Counted from the stretch's first letter, positions 34,763 to 44,087 are shown. The stretch is DNA of 64,000 nt from JBDXHU01 sp039989475 (GCA_039989475.1 JBDXHU010000012.1:124001-188000), one strand, 5' to 3'. Program-made: numbers and translations. Notes: a model not told the origin generated them from the sequence alone.

Positions 34763-36100
34763 ATGTTGAGCTGGGACGAATACAACCTGGAAGAAGGCGC
34801 CGAAGCGCCCGCGCCAGTAGCACCGGTCGCCGAGACCGCGACTAAAGAGGCCGAGGCTGCGCAGACAAGCGCTGCAGAGACCGGGCCCGCAGAAACAGCG
34901 GAAGCCATTCCGCAGCCGATCGTGGAAACCATTAGTGAGGAGCAGGCCGAGCTTGAGCTGGCTGCGCCAACGGTAGCGCCGGTGGCCGCCGACGCCGAGG
35001 CCGAAGAAGCCCTGGCTGCGGCCGCGCGCGCGGTGGCAGAACTGGATGTCGCCCCGGGCCTGGAAGACCTTGAAATGGGCGCGGCGCGCCTGTCGGTTGA
35101 TGAAAAGGCAATGATTAACTGCCGCGCTGATCTCAATCAGCTGGTGCCCTTCAAGTATGACTGGGCCTGGCAGAAATACCTGGATGGCTGCGCCAATCAC
35201 TGGATGCCGCAGGAAATCAACATGACGGCCGATGTGGCCACCTGGAAGAGTGCCGATGGCCTCAGCGACGATGAGCGCCGTATCGTGCTGCGCAGCCTCG
35301 GCTACTTCTCTACCGCCGACTCGCTGGTTGCCAATAACCTGATCCTGGCGATCTACCGCCATATCACCAACCCCGAATGCCGCCAGTACCTGCTGCGCCA
35401 GGCCTTTGAAGAGGCGATTCACACCCACGCCTACCAGTATTGCATCGAGTCGCTGGGCATGGACGAGGGCGAAGTCTTCAACATGTACCGGGAAGTACCA
35501 TCGGTTGCCAAGAAGGCGGCCTGGAGCCTGAGTCATACGCACAACCTGAGTGACCCCAACTTCCACACCGGCACCCTGGAAGCTGACCAGACCCTGCTGC
35601 GCAACCTGATTGGTTTCTACGCGGTAACCGAGGGCATCTTCTTCTACTGTGGCTTCACCCAGATCCTCTCCATGGGCCGTCGCAACAAGATGACCGGCGT
35701 TGCCGAACAGTTCCAGTACATCCTGCGCGATGAGTCCATGCACCTGAATTTCGGCATCGACGTCATCAACCAGATCAAGATGGAAAACCCCCAGCTGTGG
35801 ACCGAAGAGTTCAAGCAGGAAGTTATCCAGATGATACTGGAGGGCACCCAGATCGAGATTGAATACGCGCGCGACACCATGCCCCGCGGCGTACTGGGCA
35901 TGAATGCGGCGATGATGGAAGAGTATCTGCAGTTTATCTGCAACCGACGCCTGTCACAGCTGGGCCTGCCTGAGCAGTTTGCCGGTGCGCAGAACCCGTT
36001 CCCGTGGATGTCGGAGATCATGGACTTGCGCAAGGAGAAGAACTTCTTCGAAACGCGGGTAACCGAGTACCAGGTCGGCGGTGCGCTGAGTTGGGATTAA
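34763..36100 (+). CDS. nrdB: Class Ia ribonucleoside-diphosphate reductase, beta subunit
   Basis: Protein of 445 residues. The first about 110 residues are a low-complexity Ala/Glu/Pro/Val extension, longer than usual but of the same kind as in Pseudomonas NrdB. The ferritin-like core has the diiron ligands in RQAFEEAIHTHAYQY, TEGIFFYCGF and LRDESMHLNFGIDV. The C-terminal peptide ETRVTEYQVGGALSWD docks onto NrdA. The N-terminus MLSWDEY echoes that C-terminal LSWD. Good ribosome-binding site AGAGGA nine bases before the ATG. Confidence 0.96.
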   Translation: MLSWDEYNLEEGAEAPAPVAPVAETATKEAEAAQTSAAETGPAETAEAIPQPIVETISEEQAELELAAPTVAPVAADAEAEEALAAAARAVAELDVAPGLEDLEMGAARLSVDEKAMINCRADLNQLVPFKYDWAWQKYLDGCANHWMPQEINMTADVATWKSADGLSDDERRIVLRSLGYFSTADSLVANNLILAIYRHITNPECRQYLLRQAFEEAIHTHAYQYCIESLGMDEGEVFNMYREVPSVAKKAAWSLSHTHNLSDPNFHTGTLEADQTLLRNLIGFYAVTEGIFFYCGFTQILSMGRRNKMTGVAEQFQYILRDESMHLNFGIDVINQIKMENPQLWTEEFKQEVIQMILEGTQIEIEYARDTMPRGVLGMNAAMMEEYLQFICNRRLSQLGLPEQFAGAQNPFPWMSEIMDLRKEKNFFETRVTEYQVGGALSWD

Positions 36101-36173
36101 GTGGTAAGGAAGTGAGCTGTACCGAGGTGAGTAGTGCACAGATGTTCAAACAACATCCTTCGAGGATTAGAGC

Positions 36174-36374
36174 ATGAGCGATAATAAGAAAGCCACGACC
36201 GAAACCGAGACCATCCTGATGGCGCTGGACCAGATCAGCCAGACCATCGATGTCATGACCAGTGTGGTGGGAAGGCTGCGTACTTACCTGCAGGAGCAGG
36301 AATCTGCCGGCCCGGCCGACACCGCCACTGATTCATCCGGCGCACGCATAGAATCAAACCGCACCGTGCACTAG
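36174..36374 (+). CDS. Small conserved-looking protein downstream of nrdB, unknown function
   Basis: 66 residues, start ATG at 36174 with GAGG eight bases upstream. The first about 45 residues form an acidic amphipathic helix (ETETILMALDQISQTIDVMTSVV) and the rest is a Ser/Ala/Thr-rich disordered tail. No signal peptide or membrane segment. Same strand as nrdAB, 73 bp after nrdB, so probably co-transcribed. I do not recognise the family. Confidence 0.6.
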   Translation: MSDNKKATTETETILMALDQISQTIDVMTSVVGRLRTYLQEQESAGPADTATDSSGARIESNRTVH

Positions 36375-36378
36375 CCTC

Positions 36379-37131
36379 TCACTCTGAAGCAGTCCCGGCG
36401 CTCACCATGCGCCGCCGCAGCCACGCTAATTGCGTGGCCAGCGGCAAATCCTTGGGACAGCTGTCCTCGCAGCCCAGCAGGGTCATACAGCCAAAGACGC
36501 CGCTGTCATCCCCCACCAGTTCGTAGAACTCCCCGTCCGAGCGCTGATCTCGTGGATCCAGCTGGAAGCGGGCAATCTTGTTAAGACCGACGGCGCCGAC
36601 AAAATCCGGGCGCATCTGCGCGGTACCGCAGGCGGCGATGCAACAGCCGCACTCGATGCAACGCTCCAGTTCGTAAATATCCCGGGCCAGTTGCGGCTCC
36701 ATGCGCTGCTCCAGCGCATCAAGGTCCGGTTCATCGCGGTCGTCGTGAATCCAGGTCTGCAGTCGTTCACTCATGCCACGCATCCATTTTCCCGTATCCA
36801 CCGATAGGTCGGCGATCAACTCGAAAGCGGGCAGGGGCGCCAGGGTAATCGTCTGCGGCAGGTTCTGGGTCAGGGTGCGACAGGCCAAACCCGGCTTGCC
36901 ATTAATAAGCATGCCGCAGCTGCCACAGATACCGGCGCGGCACACGAAATCAAACTGCAGGGTCGGATCCTGCTGATCGCGTATTTCATTCAGCGCGATA
37001 AACAAGGTCATGCCGTCGGCTTCTTCCAGCTGGAAGTCCTGTAAGTGCGGACTTGAGTCTGGCTCTTGCGGGTTATAGCGCAGGATCCGCAGCAGCAACT
37101 GGCGCCGATCTGTCTGGATAAGCTCAGCCAT
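36379..37131 (-). CDS. frdB: Fumarate reductase / succinate dehydrogenase iron-sulfur subunit
   Basis: Protein of 250 residues starting MAELIQTDRRQ at the ATG at 37131, overlapping the frdA end by 8 bp. Cluster ligands: [2Fe-2S] CRAGICGSCG with the fourth Cys in KPGLAC; [4Fe-4S] CIECGCCIAAC and [3Fe-4S] CMTLLGCEDSCPKDLP. It carries electrons between the flavin of FrdA and the di-haem membrane subunit FrdC. The gene order C-A-B and the sequence style match the epsilonproteobacterial quinol:fumarate reductase rather than the usual sdhCDAB. Confidence 0.92.
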   Translation of the reverse strand: MAELIQTDRRQLLLRILRYNPQEPDSSPHLQDFQLEEADGMTLFIALNEIRDQQDPTLQFDFVCRAGICGSCGMLINGKPGLACRTLTQNLPQTITLAPLPAFELIADLSVDTGKWMRGMSERLQTWIHDDRDEPDLDALEQRMEPQLARDIYELERCIECGCCIAACGTAQMRPDFVGAVGLNKIARFQLDPRDQRSDGEFYELVGDDSGVFGCMTLLGCEDSCPKDLPLATQLAWLRRRMVSAGTASE

Positions 37132-39103
37132 CACTGCTGTCCTCCAGACGTTCATTGCTGCCACGGAACCGCATGGGCAGCAGCTGCTCGAAGGGCATTA
37201 ATTCCCGCTGCAGGCTGTAGCGATCGCTGTGGCGGCCCTGGGCCGCCTCGACCTCGGCCTGGCGCTGCGCCGTCACCGCATGGTCGATATGGTTATGCTC
37301 GCCATAGCCGCGCCAACCCGGTGGTAGTTCCATCGCCTTGATATCCAGGCCCTCGTAGTCCAGTTGCGGGCCATTCGCCTCCGCTCCGGGCCAGGTCGCC
37401 AGAGTACGCGACATCCACTGGGCATCATCCCGGCGCGGGTAATCCTGGCGGTAGTGGGCACCGCGGCTTTCCGTGCGTCGCAGGGCGCCGCTACTGACAC
37501 ACAGTGCCAACTTCAACATCTTCTGTACCCGGTAGGCCGCCACGAGCTCCGGGTTGGCGCCACGGGCCTGACTGCGCAGCCCGATATCTCGACTGCGTTG
37601 CAGCAATTGTTGCAGGGCGGCAACCGCCTCCTCCAGCCTCTCGCCGTCACGGAATATGCCGACCTTGTCAGTCATGGTTTGCTGCATTTCCCGCAGCAGC
37701 TCAAAGGGGCTCTCACCACCCTGTCGATCAGCAAAGCCAGCCAATTGAGCGGCGACGCCCTGACCGCTTTCCCTAAGCAAGGCTGTCGAGACATCTATAT
37801 CGCTGGCGGGACTGTCGCAGAAATCGGCGATGTATTCGCCGACGATCATTCCGGCAACCACGGTCTCGGCCACGGAATTGCCGCCAAGCCGATTGAAGCC
37901 ATGCAGGTCCCAGCAGGCGGATTCACCGGCCGAGAAAAGTCCTTTCAGAGTGGGGCTCTCGCCACGGTAATCCGTGCGTATCCCGCCCATGGAATAGTGC
38001 TGGGCCGGTCGTACCGGGATCAGCTCTTCGACCGGATCAATACCCAGGAAGTAATGGCAAATCTCCTTCACCTCGCGCAGCTTGCCGTTAATATGATCGC
38101 GACCCAGCAGGCGTATATCCAACCACAGGTGCTCCCCAAACCGACTACGGGCGCCTTTGCCAGCCGCAATATGCTGCTCCATGCGCCGCGACACTACATC
38201 GCGGGAGGCTAATTCGCACTTGTCCGGCTCGTAGTCGGGCATAAAGCGGTGTTCATCCCCGTCCAGCAGCAAGCCGCCATCGCCACGACAGCCTTCGGTA
38301 ACCAGGGTGCCAGCGGGAAAAATTCCTGTTGGGTGAAACTGCACCGCCTCCATATTGCCCAATGCGGCGACGCCGGTTTCCAGGGCTATGGCGGCACCGA
38401 TACCCTCGTTGATCACCGCATTGGTAGATACCCGGTAGATACGGCCAAAGCCGCCACTGGCGATGCAGGTGGCTTTCGCGACGTAGGCCACCAGCTCGCC
38501 CGTCACCAGATTGCGCACGATGGCGCCATAGCAGCGACCGTCGGCGTGTATCAGGGACAGCGCCTCCATGCGCTCATGTACTGGAATTTCGCGAGCAATA
38601 GCCTGGTCGCTCATGGCATAGAGCATGGAATGGCCGGTACCGTCGGCCACATAACAGGTGCGCCACTTATAAGTGCCGCCGAAATCGCGGGCATCGATCA
38701 GGCCGTGGGCAGCATCGGACTCGCTGAAGCTTTGTACCTCGCCATTGATAATCGCGCGCCGCTCACCGCGCTGCACCCGGTTCCAGGGCACCCCCCAGGC
38801 GGCCAGCTCACGTACCGCCTTGGGTGCGGTATGCACAAACATGCGCACCACTTCCTGGTCGGCGCCCCAGTCACTACCGCGCACCGTATCGGCGAAGTGC
38901 ACATCCTCATTATCGCCGGCACCTTTCAAGGCGTTGGCCAGACTGGCCTGCATACCACCCTGGGCCGCCGCCGAGTGAGAGCGCTTGGGCGGTACCAGGC
39001 TCAATACCAGGGCATCATGGCCGCGTCGTTTGGCAGCAATGGCAATGCGCAGACCAGCCAGGCCACCCCCAATTACCAGTACATCGGTTTGAATAATTCG
39101 CAT
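37124..39103 (-). CDS. frdA: Fumarate reductase flavoprotein subunit (Wolinella type)
   Basis: Protein of 659 residues. FAD-binding GGGLAGLRIAIAAKRRG at the N-terminus; the covalent FAD histidine is His43 in RSHSAAAQGGMQAS; substrate-site segments QFHPTGIFPAGTLVTEG and RPAQHYSMGGIRTDYRG. It interconverts fumarate and succinate at the cytoplasmic face of the inner membrane. ATG at 39103 overlaps the frdC stop as TGATG. Direction of catalysis in vivo cannot be told from sequence. Confidence 0.93.
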   Translation of the reverse strand: MRIIQTDVLVIGGGLAGLRIAIAAKRRGHDALVLSLVPPKRSHSAAAQGGMQASLANALKGAGDNEDVHFADTVRGSDWGADQEVVRMFVHTAPKAVRELAAWGVPWNRVQRGERRAIINGEVQSFSESDAAHGLIDARDFGGTYKWRTCYVADGTGHSMLYAMSDQAIAREIPVHERMEALSLIHADGRCYGAIVRNLVTGELVAYVAKATCIASGGFGRIYRVSTNAVINEGIGAAIALETGVAALGNMEAVQFHPTGIFPAGTLVTEGCRGDGGLLLDGDEHRFMPDYEPDKCELASRDVVSRRMEQHIAAGKGARSRFGEHLWLDIRLLGRDHINGKLREVKEICHYFLGIDPVEELIPVRPAQHYSMGGIRTDYRGESPTLKGLFSAGESACWDLHGFNRLGGNSVAETVVAGMIVGEYIADFCDSPASDIDVSTALLRESGQGVAAQLAGFADRQGGESPFELLREMQQTMTDKVGIFRDGERLEEAVAALQQLLQRSRDIGLRSQARGANPELVAAYRVQKMLKLALCVSSGALRRTESRGAHYRQDYPRRDDAQWMSRTLATWPGAEANGPQLDYEGLDIKAMELPPGWRGYGEHNHIDHAVTAQRQAEVEAAQGRHSDRYSLQRELMPFEQLLPMRFRGSNERLEDSSDG

Positions 39104-39867
39104 CAGCCTGCGCCCCCGCCTGCCTCGATTGCAGATCGCTCCCAGCTGGGCACATAGCGTTCGCCGGCACTGTCACGGTGTTCAAGGCCGATCTTGACGT
39201 AGGCGGCAAAGGTCAGAAGGCCCAGCACCAGGTAAAAACCGACAATGGCGGCAATGGTCAGGCGAGTGTTGCGCCGGCGCCGGGCTGACCGGGTCAGTCC
39301 CAATAGGTCCCATTTCATAATCAAGCGGTACAGCCCCACCCCGGCGTGCACTTCCGCGGCAAAAATCAGCAATAGATCCAGCAGCCACATCTGCCCACTG
39401 ACGACGCGATCAGCCGAGGCGTAGGGACCAATCTGGTCCGGGTGCATGAGCATTTCATACAAATGAATGGAGGCGAGGAACATCAGCACCAGTCCGCTCA
39501 CCACCTGCACCAGCCAGAGGCTGGAATCGCTGTGGCGCAGGCTGCGCGTGTGGCGCCAGAATACCCGGTACTCGCGATAGCTGGCCGGCAATTTCCACAT
39601 CGCTACCAGTGCGTGCGCCAGGAATATGAAAAACACCACAGCGGCTATGGCGCTAACCAGCAGCGGATAAGGTCGCCCGAAGAAATACTCGCCTTCGAAT
39701 CCCCGCGCTACCCAGTACATGGCATCCTCGCCCAGCAGGATGCTGGACACCATAAACATGTGTACCCACATGAACAGCACCAGAGCCAGACCCGAGGCAC
39801 CCTGGAGCATTTCCAGGCGCGCGGGCCAGGGGTCGAAACGAGCAGGCGTGGATTGATCCGGGAGCAC
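39103..39867 (-). CDS. frdC: Di-haem cytochrome b subunit of Wolinella-type quinol:fumarate reductase
   Basis: Membrane protein of 254 residues with five hydrophobic segments. All four haem-ligand histidines of the Wolinella protein have counterparts: His36, His85, His135 and His174. Glu58 (RGFEGEYF) aligns with the Wolinella menaquinol-site Glu66, and Glu172 (AAEVHAGVGLYR) aligns with the E-pathway Glu180. Comparison is from memory. Start is GTG at 39867; an in-frame stop a few codons upstream leaves no better choice. It exchanges electrons with quinone, by homology menaquinol. Confidence 0.9.
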   Translation of the reverse strand: MLPDQSTPARFDPWPARLEMLQGASGLALVLFMWVHMFMVSSILLGEDAMYWVARGFEGEYFFGRPYPLLVSAIAAVVFFIFLAHALVAMWKLPASYREYRVFWRHTRSLRHSDSSLWLVQVVSGLVLMFLASIHLYEMLMHPDQIGPYASADRVVSGQMWLLDLLLIFAAEVHAGVGLYRLIMKWDLLGLTRSARRRRNTRLTIAAIVGFYLVLGLLTFAAYVKIGLEHRDSAGERYVPSWERSAIEAGGGAG

Positions 39868-39964
39868 GGCGGCGCAGAAGTTCCTCTATCGCGGGCAATG
39901 CCATTAGTTTAGAGCCGAATGGACAAGACTGCCGCATTAAAAATTGATTCCGCTCAAGCGCTTG

Positions 39965-40285
39965 TTATGCGCTGAGCAACTGGTCAATCGCCAGCAACAC
40001 GCCCTCCAGTGCCGTGCTGGGCAGCTGCATGCCACGGAAGAACTCCTCAGCCATTGGTGCAATGGCGCATTCAGTGGGCAGTGGCCGACCCGACTCAACC
40101 AATTCGTACATCGTCGGCAGGAAGATAAACTGCAGCCACTGGTCAAAGCCCAGGGTATCAATACAGAAAGGCTGGGTACTGGCCAGTGCCTGTGCGGATG
40201 GGGGCTCCGCCCGCCACAAACCCATCTGTCGCAGATGGGCCTCGACATCAATCAGCAACACCGCTACCTGGTCATGCTGCGCCAA
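39965..40285 (-). CDS. yqcC: YqcC family protein (DUF446)
   Basis: Protein of 106 residues. YqcC/DUF446 features: the LRQMGLW segment, ASTQPFCIDTLGFDQWLQFIFLP and the C-terminal LLAIDQLLS. No function established; in E. coli it precedes truC. Here the start is probably TTG at 40285, with AGGAGAG six bases upstream; no in-frame ATG exists near. Located after dinG on the same strand (35-bp gap). Confidence 0.85.
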   Translation of the reverse strand: MAQHDQVAVLLIDVEAHLRQMGLWRAEPPSAQALASTQPFCIDTLGFDQWLQFIFLPTMYELVESGRPLPTECAIAPMAEEFFRGMQLPSTALEGVLLAIDQLLSA

Positions 40286-40320
40286 AGTGTTCTCTCCTTG
40301 TCACGGCACAATTGTAGCGT

Positions 40321-42483
40321 TCAGGCCAGTTCCCGTCGAAACGGCGGCAAGGAATCCAGCAGGGCCCTGCCGTATCGCCGCGTAACCAGGCGCCGGTCAC
40401 AGATGGTGACCCGACCGCTATCTTCCTCGGTGCGCAACAGGCGCCCACAGGCTTGCACCAACCGCAGTGCCGCATCCGGCACGGTAATATCCATAAACGC
40501 GTTGCGGCCCTGGCTTTCCACCCACTCACTCAGTGCTGCGTCCAGGGGATTATCAGGCACCGCGAAGGGTATCTTGGCAATCAGCACATGCTGGCAGTAG
40601 CTACCGGGCAGATCCACACCCTCGGCAAAGCTGGCCAGGCCAAAAATCACGCTGCCGGCACCAGCATCCACCGCCGCCCGGTGGCGTTGCAAAATCTCAT
40701 GCTTACTGTGATCGCCTTGCAGGAGGACCAGTGCCCGCCAATCATCCGGCAGACCCTGGTAGACCTCTGACAATTGCCGGCGCGAGGAGAACAGCACCAG
40801 GCTGCCCTCCCCTGCTCGCAACCACTGCGGCAGCTTCTCTATCAAGGCCTGGGTGTGCGCTTCCGGATTGCCGGGGTCGCAGTCCATGGCCGGAACACTG
40901 AGGATGGCACGGTCGTGATCAAAGGGACTGGGCACCACCTTGAAAGCACCGGTGCGTGGCACGCCGGAATGCAGAATAAAGCGCTCGAATGAGCTCAGCG
41001 CGGTCATGGTTGCGGACGTCGCCACCACAGCTGCGGCCTGGTCCCACAGATGTTGCTGCAGGATTTCCGAAGCCAGTATGGGGCTACAGCGCAACTCATA
41101 GTTGAGCTGGCCGCCCGCAATAAATACATTGATCCAGCGCGCAGTCGGCGGCGGCCCATGGGCCTGGCTACCGCGCTTGCCGGGCTGTGCGGAGTCCGCG
41201 GCGACAAGCGGCGCATCGGCATAATCGGACCACAGGGCGAGGTTTCCTTCCGCCCGGTTCAGCATCGCGCCAAACACGGTAAACCAGGCCTCCGCGTCGC
41301 TGGCATCAATGCCTGTGATATCACCATCCAGGGCGTCTTCAAGGCGTGCCTCAATGCGTTGCAGTTGGCCTTGCAACTGGTCAAACAGCAGGGCCAGCTG
41401 CTGCGCGTACTCTTGCAACTCCGGCGGTATTTCACCGTTGCCAAAACGCAGGTGCGCCCGCTCGCCGGATTCACGCGGTAGCGGCATGTCCTCTAGCTCC
41501 GGTAACAGGTCCTGCACCAGCGCCAGCACAGCGACAATATTCTCGAACTGGGGCTGCAGCCGCAGAATAGGCTCTGCCAGATCGGCGGCGGCCACCAGCT
41601 GGCTGGCCGCCTGCGCCAGCTGCGCCTGGCAATCTTCCAGCCATTGCAGCGTTGACCCCAGGCGACAGAAACCTGAAAAGTGATTCAGCGCCTTGGCTGG
41701 CAGATGATGGCCCTCGTCGAAGATGTAGATGGAATCTTCCGGCGCCGATAAGATCGCGCCACCGCCCAGCGCCAGGTCAGACAGCACCAGGTCGTGATTG
41801 GTGACAATAACATCGGCATTCTGCAAGGCATCCCGGGCCCGGAAAAAACTGCACTGCCCAATATTGGGACAGCGACGACCACTGCACTGACTGTGATCGG
41901 TGGTCACGCTAAACCAGATATCCTCAGACAGCTCCTGCGTCCAGGCGTCACGATCGCCATCCCATTCACCGCGACCGAGCGCGTCGATCATGCTGTTGTA
42001 GACAGGCAGTGCTTCTGCCGCCGGCGTCTGGTCAACCTCGTCCGGGTACAGTGGGATAACCATATCATCCTGGCCACCCGCCATTAGCAGCTTGTCCAGC
42101 CGGGACAGGCACACATAACGGCGGCGCCCCTTGGCCAGAACGAAATCAAACTCCAGTCCGCTGTGCTGACGAATATCCGGCAAGTCCTTAAGCACCAATT
42201 GCTCCTGCAGGGCGATAGTGGCTGTGGAAATAACCAGGGTCTTTTCCAGCTTCTGCGCCACCGGGATAGCGGCAACGGCGTAGGCGATGGTCTTGCCGGT
42301 ACCAGTGCCGGCCTCAATCACACAGTGGGGTGTTTGTTCTGGTTCCGGGGACTCGATGCGCGCCAGCGTGTTGGCTATTTCAGCAATCATCTGGCGCTGA
42401 CCCCAGCGCGGACTGAGGCCTTTCTCGTCCATCAACCGGCCATAGGCAGCGCGTATTTGCTCCTTGGTGTCTTCAGCCAGCAA
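40321..42483 (-). CDS. dinG: ATP-dependent DNA helicase DinG
   Basis: XPD-like superfamily 2 helicase of 720 residues. Walker A VIEAGTGTGKTIAYAV, DEAH-type box IFDEGHHLPAKAL, iron-sulfur cluster cysteines around RRYVCLSRLD and CSGRRCPNIGQCSFF, and late motif VQACGRLLRTEEDSGRV. It unwinds R-loops, D-loops and other structures 5' to 3'. The start is probably TTG at 42483, overlapping the upstream acyltransferase gene by 11 bp. The N-terminus MLAEDTKEQIRAAYGR fits the family start MLS-E-KxxIxxxY. Confidence 0.93.
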   Translation of the reverse strand: MLAEDTKEQIRAAYGRLMDEKGLSPRWGQRQMIAEIANTLARIESPEPEQTPHCVIEAGTGTGKTIAYAVAAIPVAQKLEKTLVISTATIALQEQLVLKDLPDIRQHSGLEFDFVLAKGRRRYVCLSRLDKLLMAGGQDDMVIPLYPDEVDQTPAAEALPVYNSMIDALGRGEWDGDRDAWTQELSEDIWFSVTTDHSQCSGRRCPNIGQCSFFRARDALQNADVIVTNHDLVLSDLALGGGAILSAPEDSIYIFDEGHHLPAKALNHFSGFCRLGSTLQWLEDCQAQLAQAASQLVAAADLAEPILRLQPQFENIVAVLALVQDLLPELEDMPLPRESGERAHLRFGNGEIPPELQEYAQQLALLFDQLQGQLQRIEARLEDALDGDITGIDASDAEAWFTVFGAMLNRAEGNLALWSDYADAPLVAADSAQPGKRGSQAHGPPPTARWINVFIAGGQLNYELRCSPILASEILQQHLWDQAAAVVATSATMTALSSFERFILHSGVPRTGAFKVVPSPFDHDRAILSVPAMDCDPGNPEAHTQALIEKLPQWLRAGEGSLVLFSSRRQLSEVYQGLPDDWRALVLLQGDHSKHEILQRHRAAVDAGAGSVIFGLASFAEGVDLPGSYCQHVLIAKIPFAVPDNPLDAALSEWVESQGRNAFMDITVPDAALRLVQACGRLLRTEEDSGRVTICDRRLVTRRYGRALLDSLPPFRRELA

Positions 42484-43642
42484 TGCCTTCGGCCCCGGCC
42501 GCTCCGGTCAATCCCTGTTTGCTGACGATGGCATTGGCGTAAATGGCCAGGGCGATATCGCGCTGGCCAGCGGGAATCGCCTGCATACGCTGTAAAAAAC
42601 CGGCTTCACTGCAACTGCCTCCGGTAGCCTGCAGTTCCGGCGCTAATACAGCGTCAGCGCCATGCAGCTGACGCCAGGCGTAGACATTGGTGGCATGCAG
42701 CCGGTAGTTGGAAATAATCTGGCGATCCAGCTCGGCCGCCACGGCATCCGGTGTATCAAAGCTGCCTGTCAGCGGCGTGCCAAAGGCCACGTGTACCTGG
42801 CCCTTGTCACCGCTGATGCCGGCGGCAATACTGCCGACATCCTCGTTTTCAGCTTTTTCATAGCCACCGGTACTGGCCACAGCGTGCAGCTCAGCCGCCT
42901 TGAGACTGTCGCAGGGGTCGAGTTCATAGGAAATGGAAACCGGTACGATATGCAGGGAGGCGATAAACTCGGCGAAACTCTCCTGTCCCTTGTCCTGGCT
43001 CATGGCCAGCATCTTGATGATGGCCGGCTCGGTGCGATCTATACCGTCCTTGGCACGACCCTCCCGATGGGCAATCCAGATATGCGAATGCTCTAGCTGT
43101 ATTGAGTGTCGTATATAGGCTGACAACTCGCGGTAGGCCTTGAAAATCTCACGTGGGCCCTTGGCCGAACGCCGGACAATAAAACTCTTGTTCAGCCGCA
43201 TCAGGTCCGAGACATAGGGCCTGGTTAGCAGGTTGTCACCGATGGCAATGCGCACCGTGTCCCAGCCATTGTGATACAGCGCATAATTGGTAAAGGCCGG
43301 ATCCAGCGCAATATCGCGATGATTACTCATAAACAGGTAGGCGCGATCAGGCTCCAGCTGATCCAGGCCCGATACGGTAAAGCCATCGGTGCTGTCTTCG
43401 ATCATCCTCGACATGTAGCGCTCGATGACGTCCTGCACGCTGCGCACATCGCTGGCATCACCAACCTCGGCACGCAGGGCGCGACGCACCAGCAGCCGCA
43501 GTGGCCAGGCAAACCAGTTTGCCAGCCCCTTGAATCTCAGCCGGCACAGGGCATCGAGCAACTCACTGTCATTGAGCAATCGCTCTACAACAGCGCGTAC
43601 TTCCGCATCGTTATAGGGCCGAATATCTGCAAATTGGTCCAT
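42473..43642 (-). CDS. 1-acyl-sn-glycerol-3-phosphate acyltransferase family protein
   Basis: Protein of 389 residues. The PlsC-type acyltransferase motif is NHRDIALD (about 103-110), with the later IWIAHREGRAKDG block. The N-terminal 60 residues and the C-terminal third are family-specific extensions found in longer PlsB/PlsC-like proteins. It probably acylates a glycerolipid at the inner face of the membrane; the exact substrate is unknown. Overlaps dinG by 11 bp. ATG at 43642. Confidence 0.85.
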   Translation of the reverse strand: MDQFADIRPYNDAEVRAVVERLLNDSELLDALCRLRFKGLANWFAWPLRLLVRRALRAEVGDASDVRSVQDVIERYMSRMIEDSTDGFTVSGLDQLEPDRAYLFMSNHRDIALDPAFTNYALYHNGWDTVRIAIGDNLLTRPYVSDLMRLNKSFIVRRSAKGPREIFKAYRELSAYIRHSIQLEHSHIWIAHREGRAKDGIDRTEPAIIKMLAMSQDKGQESFAEFIASLHIVPVSISYELDPCDSLKAAELHAVASTGGYEKAENEDVGSIAAGISGDKGQVHVAFGTPLTGSFDTPDAVAAELDRQIISNYRLHATNVYAWRQLHGADAVLAPELQATGGSCSEAGFLQRMQAIPAGQRDIALAIYANAIVSKQGLTGAAGAEGIAG

Positions 43643-43824
43643 TTTTTACTGTTATTGTGGAGAGGCGCTCACCATAGCGAAAAGCGCTGCGATAGTCATC
43701 TGTGAGGACAACATCGCCCGGGGCTCAGCAATATTTGACCTGCCGCGGTAGCCCTGCCCTTCACCTGCGTGTCAATCGTGGTATCCTTGCGCGCGCTCGT
43801 GTGCCAGATATTACGGAGACCTTT

Positions 43825-44049
43825 ATGGAAGCGACCAATGCGCTGCTAATGACTCTCGGTGCCACCGCGCTGCTCGGCAGTTGGGTGCTACTGATGATCG
43901 CCAGTTGGAAAGAAGACTACGCCTGGGGCCTGTGCTCCCTGCTACTACCGCCCCTGTCCTACCTGTACGGGCTGTTTCGCCTGGACAAGGCCGGTGAGGC
44001 ACTGACAGTAGCCGCGCTCGGCTGGATTCTGATTTTCCTGGCCTGGTAG
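43825..44049 (+). CDS. Small inner-membrane protein of unknown function
   Basis: 74 residues, ATG at 43825 preceded by GGAG six bases upstream. Two or three hydrophobic segments (LLMTLGATALLGSWVLLMIA, WGLCSLLLPPLSYLYGLF, ALTVAALGWILIFLAW). The middle part, WKEDYAWGLCSLLLPPLSYLYGLFRLDKA, has the feel of small conserved gammaproteobacterial membrane proteins, but I cannot name it. Followed by a perfect 12-bp hairpin. Confidence 0.7.
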   Translation: MEATNALLMTLGATALLGSWVLLMIASWKEDYAWGLCSLLLPPLSYLYGLFRLDKAGEALTVAALGWILIFLAW

Positions 44050-44057
44050 CAATCCCC

Positions 44058-44087
44058 GGGGTTTATTAACAATGTTTAATAAACCCC
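44058..44087 (+). terminator. Perfect 12-bp hairpin after the small membrane protein gene
   Basis: GGGGTTTATTAA, 6-base loop, TTAATAAACCCC, starting eight bases past the stop. No long T run follows, so it may be an mRNA-stabilising or weak terminator hairpin. The remaining 186 bp up to the next gene show nothing else. Confidence 0.6.

Noticed and set aside
34697..35743. 348-codon frame opposite nrdB
   Set aside because: Shadow produced by the Ala/Glu-rich nrdB codons; no domain features.
37364..39157. Two long frames (282 and 302 codons) opposite frdA
   Set aside because: Both lie entirely against frdA with no protein features of their own.
39653..39937. Alternative frame with ATG and ribosome-binding site overlapping the frdC start
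   Set aside because: The frame runs into frdC in a different phase and has no family resemblance; the AGAGGA before it may simply serve the frdC GTG start.
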